From a virus, in the IMG/VR virus record IMGVR_UViG_3300031877_000338, positions 1 through 40,223 of that record: a stretch of DNA of 40,223 nt. One strand, 5' to 3'. The translations under genes and the position numbers were made by a program. Within the stretch, counting starts at the first letter, position 1, and every line of letters starts with the position of its first letter. Shown one piece after another: positions 25,053 through 31,764 of the stretch. Under the pieces are notes generated by a model that saw only the letters and a program-made list of their open reading frames with translations, was not told the origin of the DNA and ran no database searches.

Positions 25053-25886
25053 TCATTTCAAGGAAGGGGCGTTTCTGTCAATCGTCGATGCCGAATAAGA
25101 CCTGGGGAGGGCAAGAATATCCGCATAGGTCTCATCATCCAGCAACCTTTTCAGGTTCGGCTTTATGATGATAGATTTTATGTGTTTTATCCTGCCCAAC
25201 TGGCAAACAAGCTCCTTGACGTCCTCTGGCGAGGGCTCTGGCAGAGGACAGACTCTCCAAAAGCTGTTAGCACCTATCACAACAATGCTAGCCTCAGTAT
25301 ATCCTACAAGACCTGCCAGGTTGACAGGATTATTCTTGATAATCGGCTCCACGGTCACCATTTTCTTTAGATTGGGCATACATTGGATACTACGGAGGCT
25401 CTCAGCCCGATCTACCGGTGCTTGTGGTGATTGGCAGTGAGTGATTTCTCTATACACCTTGCCATCCATATCAGTCTCGATGGTGGTGGCAAGTATAATT
25501 TTAAGGAAATCCCGAAACCAGTTAAAATTTCCAGCAAAAATGCTTCCAAATCTGTATGGTGACTTTGACTGGAGCAGATAAGTATTCTCCGGGAAAGCGA
25601 GGCAGTGAAGGAGGACACGCTGGATCCACCCTCTAGGAACCCAGTTGCCGAACATATCCGCCGCGCTCCCAACAAAGATCGTACCTTGACCGCACTCAAG
25701 AAGGTAGTCCTTCAGGTAGCTATCACGGAGTCGAGGCTTCATGTCAGAATGGAGTCTGCCATTTTTGATGTAGCAGTAGGAGCAATCATGCTCACAGCCG
25801 CAGATAGGGTTCCAGGTAGCAACCACAGGAGGGACTGTCGGGCCAATATATCCATACATATTTCCGACGCTTTTGTTCAAGCTCAT
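25053..25886 (-). CDS. Phage radical-SAM protein, DUF5131 / Gp37-Gp68 type
   Basis: 277 residues. The radical-SAM cluster motif is CGCEHDCSYC with cysteines at 31, 35 and 38 (C-x3-C-x2-C). The start TWNPICGC is characteristic of the DUF5131 family, which phages often carry and which is related to spore photoproduct lyase-like enzymes. Later motifs are GTIFVGSAADMFG and KKMVTVEPIIKNN. The reaction is unknown; DNA modification or repair is plausible. Minus-strand gene, ATG overlapping the upstream stop by 3 nt. Confidence 0.85.
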   Translation of the reverse strand: MSLNKSVGNMYGYIGPTVPPVVATWNPICGCEHDCSYCYIKNGRLHSDMKPRLRDSYLKDYLLECGQGTIFVGSAADMFGNWVPRGWIQRVLLHCLAFPENTYLLQSKSPYRFGSIFAGNFNWFRDFLKIILATTIETDMDGKVYREITHCQSPQAPVDRAESLRSIQCMPNLKKMVTVEPIIKNNPVNLAGLVGYTEASIVVIGANSFWRVCPLPEPSPEDVKELVCQLGRIKHIKSIIIKPNLKRLLDDETYADILALPRSYSASTIDRNAPSLK

Positions 25887-26092
25887 TCTTCTTTTCCTCC
25901 TCTAAAGCCAATATCGAGGTTATCCTCAAGGAAACACTCGATATAGATTTTTGAATTTTCGTCAATACTAGAATCCTCTACCAGGAAAAACAGGTAATCT
26001 ACATCAGAATGGAGTACATCCCCTACTCGTTCTCCTTCGTGCTTACCTCTATTAAAGACTCCATTCTCGAGGTCTAAGAACGGTTGTTTCAT
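25883..26092 (-). CDS. Small acidic protein, DUF3820/ExoX-C-like
   Basis: 69 residues from ATG 26092, chosen because AAAGGAG precedes it; a longer in-frame form could start upstream near 26150 behind AAAGGAG and TTG. VFNRGKHEGERVGDVLHSDV and YLFFLVEDSS follow the GKHKG-x-DYLxWL pattern of DUF3820 and exonuclease X C-terminal domains. Those bind DNA or sit in nuclease complexes. Its stop overlaps the next gene start. Confidence 0.55.
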   Translation of the reverse strand: MKQPFLDLENGVFNRGKHEGERVGDVLHSDVDYLFFLVEDSSIDENSKIYIECFLEDNLDIGFRGGKEE

Positions 26093-26124
26093 AGTCAAGC
26101 TCCTTTTTTTTTCAAAAGAAGAGA

Positions 26125-26188
26125 GCGCGCTTGTTATCATTAGCATCCTCAAACCAGATCTCCTTTCTGTAAAGAATAACAAGCGCGC
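26125..26188 (-). promoter_or_regulatory. 13-bp inverted repeat enclosing ribosome site
   Basis: GCGCGCTTGTTAT (26125-26137) and ATAACAAGCGCGC (26176-26188) are perfectly complementary with 38 nt between. On the minus strand the loop contains an AAAGGAG site for the longer form of the downstream gene, so folding may choose between two starts. A related sequence (AACAAGCGCGCC) recurs at 30869. Confidence 0.6.
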
Positions 26189-26205
26189 CGTCCCTCCGGA
26201 TTTAA

Positions 26206-26616
26206 CTATTCGTTGACTATCCTGAGAAGGAATAATCCAACCTTGCCCTCGGAATGGTCCGCCCTCAGAAGCTGATAAATTTCATCCTTCTCCAGGGTTA
26301 CAGTGCCCTTAATAATGTGGCCTGTATACTGATCCCCATCGGACGACGCTAGGGAAAGGGGCTGCGTTTCGCCCGATAGTCGCCATCTGAAAAACTCCAA
26401 CTCTACATTAGCCTTAATTCCCGGGCTTGCCATAAGGTCAAACCTCCTCATGAAAAATAAACAACTCTCGGTGAGCCTGACTTTCTTTCCAGTTAGATCA
26501 CAGGGATGCCTCCGGCGGCGGAGTTTTAGTCTCTGTCCCTCCTCCTCTTGCCGCCATATTATGCGCCTCCATCCCTCGACCCTGCCGCGCCTGACGCAAT
26601 TCTCACACTGTCTCAT
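26206..26616 (-). CDS. Hypothetical protein with CxxC start, possible internal start
   Basis: 136 residues if started at ATG 26616. An N-terminal CENC motif and later HPC and ESC suggest metal binding. A second start at ATG 26433 has a much stronger ribosome site (AGGAGG, 9 nt) and would yield a 75-residue protein with GIKANVELEFFRWRLSGE and LLRADHSEGKVGLFLLRI, a beta-barrel-like fold. Both products may be made, or the upstream part may be a separate gene fused in frame. No family recognised. It overlaps the upstream gene by 14 nt. Confidence 0.5.
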   Translation of the reverse strand: MRQCENCVRRGRVEGWRRIIWRQEEEGQRLKLRRRRHPCDLTGKKVRLTESCLFFMRRFDLMASPGIKANVELEFFRWRLSGETQPLSLASSDGDQYTGHIIKGTVTLEKDEIYQLLRADHSEGKVGLFLLRIVNE

Positions 26617-26956
26617 GTGGTTTCTTTCCTTTACCACCAAACAGGCTAGAATCAGCCAGGAGATGACGGCCCTCCTCCAGAAACCACTCTTCGGCCTCCC
26701 AGCGCTGCGCATCAAACTCGCCATCAATAGCGCGATCCGCAAGTTCTGGATAACCCTTCTCTCTAAGGTCGCTTACTAAATCCATTATAGGAGTGGGCGA
26801 GGGCGATTTATAGTCGTCATACTTCCCTTCCCTCGCCCACTGGATCATCTGTTTAAGGTCAGGGTCATTTTGCTTTTCTAGCACCCTGGCCAGTTTCTCA
26901 GAAGTTGAAGTCCTATCCGATCGAGTAGGGATTCTCTTCTTCCTGCTCTCCTTCAA
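26603..26956 (-). CDS. Hypothetical charged helical protein, 117 aa
   Basis: The start is set at TTG 26956 because GGAGG lies 8 nt upstream; longer frames run into the preceding gene. The sequence is basic at first (KESRKKRIPTRSD) and then acidic-helical (LVSDLREKGYPELADRAIDG). It overlaps the genes on both sides, as is usual in this early operon. No family recognised. Confidence 0.55.
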   Translation of the reverse strand: MKESRKKRIPTRSDRTSTSEKLARVLEKQNDPDLKQMIQWAREGKYDDYKSPSPTPIMDLVSDLREKGYPELADRAIDGEFDAQRWEAEEWFLEEGRHLLADSSLFGGKGKKPHETV

Positions 26957-27212
26957 TATCACCACCTCCCGACAACACCTCGTCCTCCTCAATTGTGCCC
27001 TCGATAACGTATGACCAGTCGTCGTGAAATTCAATACTACATACCCCTGATGCTACCCTATCTTTAGATCTCCAGACGAACAGAAGCTCCGTCAGAAGCT
27101 CTAACTGTAGGTCCGAAACCTCAAAGAGAAGGGGGACGCCGCCGGGTGGCGGAGTATCTACGCTTATGCTGACTATACCGGGCTTCTCGGTTCTTGAAAT
27201 TGAGACTGCCAA
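26913..27212 (-). CDS. Hypothetical acidic protein, 99 aa
   Basis: TTG 27212 is supported by AAGGAGG 9 nt upstream. Strand-rich N-terminal part (KPGIVSISVDTPPPGGVPLL) followed by a helix and an acidic Gly/Glu-rich tail (GGGDIEGEQEEENP). The acidic tail may bind a DNA-binding partner or mimic DNA, but nothing specific is recognised. Confidence 0.55.
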   Translation of the reverse strand: MAVSISRTEKPGIVSISVDTPPPGGVPLLFEVSDLQLELLTELLFVWRSKDRVASGVCSIEFHDDWSYVIEGTIEEDEVLSGGGDIEGEQEEENPYSIG

Positions 27213-27218
27213 ATAAAA

Positions 27219-27650
27219 TCACCTCCTTGTCTGTGGGATGTTAGAAGCGATGTCCACCCTCTCCTTCACTTTTTTTTCGGAGATGAGTGATAAGTGAAAT
27301 GCAAGCCACACAACGGCGCCACGGATCTCACGGAAATTGGGGGAGAGGTACTCAGCATCATCAGCGAAGTCTTTGGAGATATAGGCACACCACGGCAGGT
27401 CGAAAGTCTCAGAAGCTCGTCCGTAGGGTTCGAACTCGCAGGACCTGTGGATACCATAGAGCATCTTATCCTGCACGCTTGGGCCGCATCTCCATCGGGA
27501 TACACGGCTGATCATAGCGAACAATTCGTCAAGCGACCTTGTTTTTACGCTTTCTACAAACTGTCTATACCTCTCAGGGCACGTACAATTGAAGGACAGA
27601 GAGACAAACCTGGTTGGGTGAAGTTTTTCACACGGCCTCATTTTCTCCAT
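27219..27650 (-). CDS. Hypothetical protein, 143 aa
   Basis: ATG 27650 overlaps the upstream gene by 13 nt. It contains five cysteines (CEKLH, CTCPERY, RWRCGPS and others) and the helix RQFVESVKTRSLDELFAMI. The end is basic. No family recognised. The reverse strand over this region also has long open frames, but only the minus strand shows the ribosome sites and overlaps of the operon. Confidence 0.5.
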   Translation of the reverse strand: MEKMRPCEKLHPTRFVSLSFNCTCPERYRQFVESVKTRSLDELFAMISRVSRWRCGPSVQDKMLYGIHRSCEFEPYGRASETFDLPWCAYISKDFADDAEYLSPNFREIRGAVVWLAFHLSLISEKKVKERVDIASNIPQTRR

Positions 27651-27844
27651 CTTTCTGCATCCTCCTTACTTTCGCGAATTCTTGTCTTGATGTGATCATC
27701 CAGCCTAAAAGGGCCGATGTACTTGTCAACATCGGACTCTATTAGGTCAGTTGGCACATCCCAGAGAAGATTATCAATCGCCTCTTCTAACTCCTCATCA
27801 AAATCCTCAAACCGCTTTTTAATATCCTCCTCGTCCCTGTCCAT
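27638..27844 (-). CDS. Small acidic helical protein, 68 aa
   Basis: ATG 27844 with GAGGTG upstream. Very acidic first half (MDRDEEDIKKRFEDFDEELE), then a mixed second half (DKYIGPFRLDDHIKTRIRES). No family recognised. Small acidic proteins of early phage operons are often inhibitors of host enzymes; that is only a possibility here. Confidence 0.55.
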   Translation of the reverse strand: MDRDEEDIKKRFEDFDEELEEAIDNLLWDVPTDLIESDVDKYIGPFRLDDHIKTRIRESKEDAERWRK

Positions 27845-27850
27845 TATTCA

Positions 27851-28015
27851 TCACCTCACTTTCAGATCATGATGTTGACGTTTGAGCATCGTGGACAAAA
27901 AGATTCGTCCATGTCCCTTATGTCTGCCTTCCTTGATACGTGCATCTACCAGTTTACCTCCGCAGTCAGGGCACACGGATGCCCGGCAGGTCTGGATACG
28001 TGAATATTTGCAATA
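27851..28015 (-). pseudogene. Zinc-ribbon gene split over two frames
   Basis: On the minus strand one frame encodes VCPDCGGKLVDARIKEGRHK without a proper start, and an overlapping frame (ATG 27945 to stop 27862, 27 codons) encodes DESFCPRCSNVNI. Joined, they give a C-x2-C, ~25 residues, C-x2-C zinc ribbon. A single-base slip between 27900 and 27945 would restore one chain. It is either a decayed gene, a sequencing error, or a frameshift product. Confidence 0.5.
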
Positions 28016-28018
28016 TTA

Positions 28019-28378
28019 TCACTCTTCTTTCGTGAGCCGATAAGCTGGCGATAGACCAAACTTCTCTATCCTGCGATCTAGCATACGCAGGATAGTCTTT
28101 CTCCTGCTTGAAAGTATTATTGTCTGTGCGTCTCTGATGGCTTCTTCCTCAGAGAACCCGGTGCCGATTGCCACGCCACTTATAGCCTCGACTACGAAAT
28201 ACACATCATGAGGGCCATCAATTCCAGAAGCGTCCTCGTCTGTATCACACCAGATGAATGTGTCCAACCACTGGACGATATCAACTTTCTTGCCATCAAC
28301 CTTAACAAACTGAGCGACCTTCTTACCAGATGGGTCAATAGTCTCAACTAAACTCCATGCCTCTCTAATTTTTATCAC
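28019..28378 (-). CDS. Hypothetical protein, 119 aa
   Basis: Beta-rich start (SGKKVAQFVKVDGKKVDIVQ) then an acidic loop and a helix (GFSEEEAIRDAQTIILSSRR). GTG 28378 directly abuts GAGGAGG, so ribosomes may instead start at ATT 28369, which is better spaced. No family recognised. Confidence 0.5.
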   Translation of the reverse strand: MIKIREAWSLVETIDPSGKKVAQFVKVDGKKVDIVQWLDTFIWCDTDEDASGIDGPHDVYFVVEAISGVAIGTGFSEEEAIRDAQTIILSSRRKTILRMLDRRIEKFGLSPAYRLTKEE

Positions 28379-28417
28379 CTCCTCAAGCGCGGCAGCCCTA
28401 TCCTTAGCTGAAAATCT

Positions 28418-28879
28418 CTATAAAGTGCGGAAGGCTCCCCAGAACCGGATGGGGTACCAACTCTCAAGCAAAAAGGGCGACCTATCACAGAGGAAATCAG
28501 AAAAACTTTTCTTCCTGCACACACCGGAAGAATGATTGAGGTACATTTCATATAGAGAACTCTCATCAGCGGTGTACCTGTTTTTATAGACCGAATCCGG
28601 GCTTAGAGACCATCCCAGAGCTTGGAAAATCTCTCTGTACCGTCTCTGAATCTCCCAGATCACATCGAATCGAGAGTATGATTCTCCAGAGTTGTCAGAA
28701 TGACCCATGCGTATCAGTTGAAAAAATCTCGTGGGTGACTCAAGTGAGATCAACAAATCTGTCATAAAATCAAGCTGCTCGGGATTGATCATCTTATATG
28801 TCCGCCCTCCGCCGTATATAATTCGATGATTTGTGAGCACCTCTATCCTTTTTTTTTCCTTTTTTTTGACACCAGACAA
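28418..28879 (-). CDS. Hypothetical protein, up to 153 aa
   Basis: TTG 28879 opens the frame but is followed by runs of eight and nine A; starts at GTG 28840 or ATG 28792 are alternatives. Contains NPEQLDFMTDLLISLESPTR and WEIQRRYREIFQALGWSL. It lies downstream of the palindrome array. No family recognised. Confidence 0.45.
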   Translation of the reverse strand: MSGVKKKEKKRIEVLTNHRIIYGGGRTYKMINPEQLDFMTDLLISLESPTRFFQLIRMGHSDNSGESYSRFDVIWEIQRRYREIFQALGWSLSPDSVYKNRYTADESSLYEMYLNHSSGVCRKKSFSDFLCDRSPFLLESWYPIRFWGAFRTL

Positions 28880-28894
28880 TTTTTTTAGATCGTC

Positions 28895-29020
28895 GCTTTA
28901 GGTAGTTTAAAGCAGTCTGCTTTAAACTACCTAAAGCAGATACCCCCAGAAAATTAAAAATCTGCTTTACCTTATCTAAAGCAGATTTTAAAAACATCGC
29001 TTTACCTTATCTAAAGCGAT
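28895..29020. repeat. Array of four GCTTTA-N7-TAAAGC palindromes
   Basis: Units at 28895-28913, 28917-28939, 28960-28986 and 28996-29020. Units 1 and 2 are reverse complements of each other and together form a 21-bp perfect inverted repeat around T28916. Units 3 and 4 share the 7-nt core CCTTATC but have different flanks that stay complementary (ATCT/AGAT against ATC/GAT). The spacers between units are AT-rich. It is placed between the gene for a winged-helix protein and the rest of the early operon, so it could be a replication origin, an operator cluster or both. Confidence 0.85.
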
Positions 29021-29056
29021 CTAAAGATCTTGCCATGGGGGGGGAGGAAAAGATTT

Positions 29057-29422
29057 TCAATTCAATATACCCATATAGGAGATGTTAAGAATATAGAGGT
29101 TTGCTTTTTTAAAAGGCCCTCCATGAAAGTTTATCTTAATCGCTCCGATATCTAATAGAACCTTCATGTACTTTGATATAGTTGCCGATGACCAGCCCAA
29201 TTGGGAATTCAGGAGGCTGTAGGGGCATTTAAAAGGTTTATCTGGGGCGTAATAGTCCCAGTTGCCCAAAATAAGCATGTAGAGCAGAAGCAATAGAGTC
29301 TTTCCTCTCTTGAAATCATCAGGTATATCTCTCCTGAAATGTACCAAAGCATCTTTTGTAATACCAAAGAACTTACCATTGTATTTCTTGAACCTCACCT
29401 TCTTTTTATTTTTTCTTGCCAT
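29057..29422 (-). CDS. Winged-helix protein, replication-initiator-like
   Basis: 121 residues. A basic start (MARKNKKKVRFKK), then a helical region (FKRGKTLLLLLYMLI) and a winged-helix motif (LLNSQLGWSSATISKYMKVL followed by LDIGAIKI). This layout resembles the N-terminal DNA-binding domain of RepA/DnaD-type initiators and phage replication proteins. The four-palindrome array starts 37 bp beyond its 3' end and could be its binding site. Confidence 0.6.
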   Translation of the reverse strand: MARKNKKKVRFKKYNGKFFGITKDALVHFRRDIPDDFKRGKTLLLLLYMLILGNWDYYAPDKPFKCPYSLLNSQLGWSSATISKYMKVLLDIGAIKINFHGGPFKKANLYILNISYMGILN

Positions 29423-29546
29423 AGATCACTCCTAAATCCTCTGAGGATCAGGAATGGAGACGCCGGGTTTCGGAGGATAGCTCTAGCTCATAAGGCTGAG
29501 CCAACCCGGCGTCTCCGTAGTTGCGTTGATCGGAGGCAACTAAAGA
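29423..29546 (-). other. Structured intergenic region with 14-bp perfect hairpin
   Basis: GGAGACGCCGGGTT (29456-29469) pairs with AACCCGGCGTCTCC (29503-29516). On the minus strand the interior holds GCTCA-GCCTTA-TGAGC. A second stem AGTTGC/GCAACT is at 29519-29541. There is no T-tract, so it is not an ordinary terminator. It lies right after the HNH gene, which fits either an mRNA-stabilising hairpin or a remnant of the homing element. Confidence 0.7.
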
Positions 29547-29999
29547 CTACAGATGCTTCCAGGTCTCCCTCCTGAGAATTCGGGAGATCGTGGCTCTAGT
29601 GACCGGAAACATGGAGGCTAGTTGGATAGGTGAAAACTTAGTCGAGAGTGAGCGTATAAGGATAACGTCGGCTCTGGAGAGCTTGCATCCGTTGTGACGC
29701 TCGCCCCCTCTTGCGCTCCTGCCTTTATTCACCATGTCCCTCATATTATCCTCATGAGTGCCCAGAAACAGGTGAGATGGGTTCACACAGCGAGGGTTAT
29801 CACACTTGTGGAGTACCTGCATACCCTCCGGGATTTCCCCAAAGAGCGACTGAAAGCAGTACCGGTGAGCCAGACAGTCTCTTCCATCTAATCTGAAGTG
29901 CCCATATCCACTGGAGGTAAGAGCACCTGTCCATATCCAACAATCTATAAGACTGGGAATATCTACCTTAGTCCAGAAAGGTTTTGAGTGGCGAGCCAT
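29547..29999 (-). CDS. HNH homing endonuclease
   Basis: 150 residues. The HNH core is LHKCDNPRCVNPSHLFLGTH with His64, Asn73, His76 and zinc-type cysteines C66 and C71. The preceding CWIWTGALTSSGYG is standard for HNH_3 enzymes of phages. The C-terminal LSRADVILIRSLSTKFSPIQ plus VTRATISRILRR is a helix-turn-helix that binds the target. Such genes spread by cutting alleles that lack them. ATG 29999 with GGAGG 13 nt upstream. Confidence 0.9.
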   Translation of the reverse strand: MARHSKPFWTKVDIPSLIDCWIWTGALTSSGYGHFRLDGRDCLAHRYCFQSLFGEIPEGMQVLHKCDNPRCVNPSHLFLGTHEDNMRDMVNKGRSARGGERHNGCKLSRADVILIRSLSTKFSPIQLASMFPVTRATISRILRRETWKHL

Positions 30000-30009
30000 A
30001 GCTTATGCT

Positions 30010-30468
30010 TCACCTCCTGACGTACTCAGGCTCTAGCTTGAAAAGTTCCTGAAATTCAGAAGGGTCGATCTGGTCTGCGATGGGCTGGAGGATGTCAAGG
30101 GTGGGCAGGGCTAGACCTGGAGATTGATGACGAAAATACAGATCATTGATGTGATCTGTTATTGGTGACAGATCCACCGGCTCCCAGTGTATGAGTCTGA
30201 CGTGAAACAGAGAAAACAGAGCCTCGGCGGATCTGTATCCTGCTCCCCCCTCTCCGCCGTTATCCGTCCGGAATCCGTTGCCAGTAAAAGTGGCGGAGGA
30301 ATCGTCCTCGTCAAGTATAAGGAATCCACAGCATAGCTCATCTGTAGGAACCTCGATGACACATATCTTGTGTGTGTATCTGTGAGCGAGTTCGTCTCTG
30401 AGGACTCTCAGGGATCGCTGTGTAGTCCCCATGGCGTGCTCCTCAAAGAATACCTTTTTGATTTTCAT
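30010..30468 (-). CDS. Hypothetical protein, 152 aa
   Basis: ATG 30468 follows AAAGGAG. Basic start, a strand CVIEVPTDELCCGFLILDED, a Gly-rich turn and an end rich in Asp, Pro and Leu. No family recognised. It lies between the Xre-type regulator and the HNH gene. Confidence 0.5.
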   Translation of the reverse strand: MKIKKVFFEEHAMGTTQRSLRVLRDELAHRYTHKICVIEVPTDELCCGFLILDEDDSSATFTGNGFRTDNGGEGGAGYRSAEALFSLFHVRLIHWEPVDLSPITDHINDLYFRHQSPGLALPTLDILQPIADQIDPSEFQELFKLEPEYVRR

Positions 30469-30480
30469 TTGACTCTCCTT

Positions 30481-30918
30481 TCAGAAATGTAGAGCGCTTG
30501 CCCCAGAGCCTTCTGGATAGAATGCCGGCTTGTCCAGTATTCTTGACGCGTAATCTACTAACTGATCCGGGATGGGTGAGCCAACTGGCGTGGCGTTGCT
30601 AAGGAAGACTGATAACTTGTCTCTGATAAAGGAAAGGCACTTGCGTTCTGGTGACTCCAGACCTGCCGATTGGAGAAGCTGATTGTAGGTCATGGGAAAT
30701 CGCTCGGGCTTGCCCTCTGAATCGGATAGGACGTAAGCTAATCTGGCCAGAACATATTGTGTGGGGATCACACCCTCGTTTTCTATCCTTACGAGGTATG
30801 ATGGCGAGATGTCCGCTCTGGATGCCAGAGCGTACCTTGAAAGTTTGCGGGCGAGGCGCGCCTGTCTAACAAGCGCGCCAAGAAGTTTCTTTTCATTTTG
30901 GTCAATGAGCATAATCAT
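30481..30918 (-). CDS. Xre-family regulator with C-terminal extension
   Basis: 145 residues. The HTH is LGALVRQARLARKLSRYALA with SPSYLVRIENEGVIPTQYVL (residues ~12-60), a classical lambda-repressor-like domain. The C-terminal half (CLSFIRDKLSVFLSN) is unassigned and could dimerise. GGAGG lies 7 nt before ATG 30918. It may act on early or late genes, separately from the switch pair near 34 kb. Confidence 0.8.
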   Translation of the reverse strand: MIMLIDQNEKKLLGALVRQARLARKLSRYALASRADISPSYLVRIENEGVIPTQYVLARLAYVLSDSEGKPERFPMTYNQLLQSAGLESPERKCLSFIRDKLSVFLSNATPVGSPIPDQLVDYASRILDKPAFYPEGSGASALHF

Positions 30919-31035
30919 TCATACTCCTCCATTTTTTATCTCGAACCACTCAAGCTCCATGAACCCTCCCTTGCCTCCTGGACTTGGCTTCTCTGAGATC
31001 ACCTTAGCGACTGGTCTTGGCTCAAGGCCCCTCAT
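30919..31035 (-). CDS. Small ORF, 38 aa
   Basis: ATG 31035 to TGA 30919-30921, directly upstream of the Xre gene start. Product includes RPVAKVISEKPSPGGKGG and MELEWFEIKN. It fills the gap between two genes in operon style, but no clear ribosome site is seen, so it is only a candidate. Confidence 0.4.
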   Translation of the reverse strand: MRGLEPRPVAKVISEKPSPGGKGGFMELEWFEIKNGGV

Positions 31036-31049
31036 TGTTGTATCTAGAA

Positions 31050-31628
31050 TCAGTGAATGTAGGGTGGCATAGACTCAAATAAATCCTGCATAAGCTGGTT
31101 AAGCTCTTCGGGATTTTCTTTGAGTCTGTGCCTTATGTTTTCGTTGACCTTATCAAAATCAGGCTTGACAGGTTGTGAGGGACGTGGTAAACTTTGATCC
31201 GGAGATTCAGACCTTTCTTGCAGCGAAAAAGAAGAATCTTTAGAAGCCGCCTTTCGGTTGAGACGCAGGGCGGCTTCTCTTTTAAAAGTGCCACTCCTCT
31301 CCTTAGCGTGAAGCCTCTCCCTGACGGCCTCTGATGATAAGTTAGCGTCAATCTCCTCTCTGGTAAGCCTGCGCCTGGTGTAGGGTTCACACCAGTCTGG
31401 AACCACGCCGCAAGAAACATTGTCGTTTGATCCCCATGCGCGACAGCAGTAGGTCACTGGCTTAATAGGGAAATCCTGGTGGTAGAAAGCGCAGGAGACA
31501 TATCTGCCGTCCAGTTCAGGGTTGTAGGGCGGGCAAGCCCAACCACAGTTACCGCAGCAAGCCTCGCCGGGTTTAATCACGCCACGCTCACAGGCGAAGT
31601 TCTCGCCTTCGGTTCTTGGTTTGTCCAT
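31050..31628 (-). CDS. Cysteine-rich protein, 192 aa
   Basis: Start at ATG 31628; an in-frame GTG 31640 abuts the GGAGG. The first ~75 residues carry ten cysteines (CERG, CCGNCGWACPP, CAFY, CCRAW, CGVVPDWC), a probable metal-binding or disulfide domain. The rest is basic then helical (FDKVNENIRHRLKENPEELN). No family recognised. It is adjacent to the recT-like gene. Confidence 0.55.
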   Translation of the reverse strand: MDKPRTEGENFACERGVIKPGEACCGNCGWACPPYNPELDGRYVSCAFYHQDFPIKPVTYCCRAWGSNDNVSCGVVPDWCEPYTRRRLTREEIDANLSSEAVRERLHAKERSGTFKREAALRLNRKAASKDSSFSLQERSESPDQSLPRPSQPVKPDFDKVNENIRHRLKENPEELNQLMQDLFESMPPYIH

Positions 31629-31659
31629 CTGCTTAGTCACCTCCTTTCGCAGTAAAAAA

Positions 31660-31759
31660 CAGTAATCAGTTATCAGTGATCAGTAATCAGTTATCAGTGA
31701 TCAGTGAACTGAAAACTGTTTACTGATCACTGATTACTATTTACTGATCACTGATCACT
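31660..31759. repeat. Heptad inverted-repeat tract 5
   Basis: Units GTAATCA, GTTATCA and GTGATCA on the left, then a centre GTGAACTGAAAACTG, then CTGATCA, CTGATTA units. Arms are complementary, so the tract forms a hairpin in either strand. On the minus strand it lies between recT and the cysteine-rich gene. Confidence 0.85.
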
Positions 31760-31764
31760 CTCCG

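Noticed and set aside
25165-25946. Plus-strand ORFs inside the radical-SAM gene
   Set aside because: They are antisense to a clear family member with conserved cysteines.
29456-29516. tRNA gene in the 14-bp hairpin
   Set aside because: There is no T-arm, no anticodon arm of proper length and no CCA-compatible end; the stem is too long.
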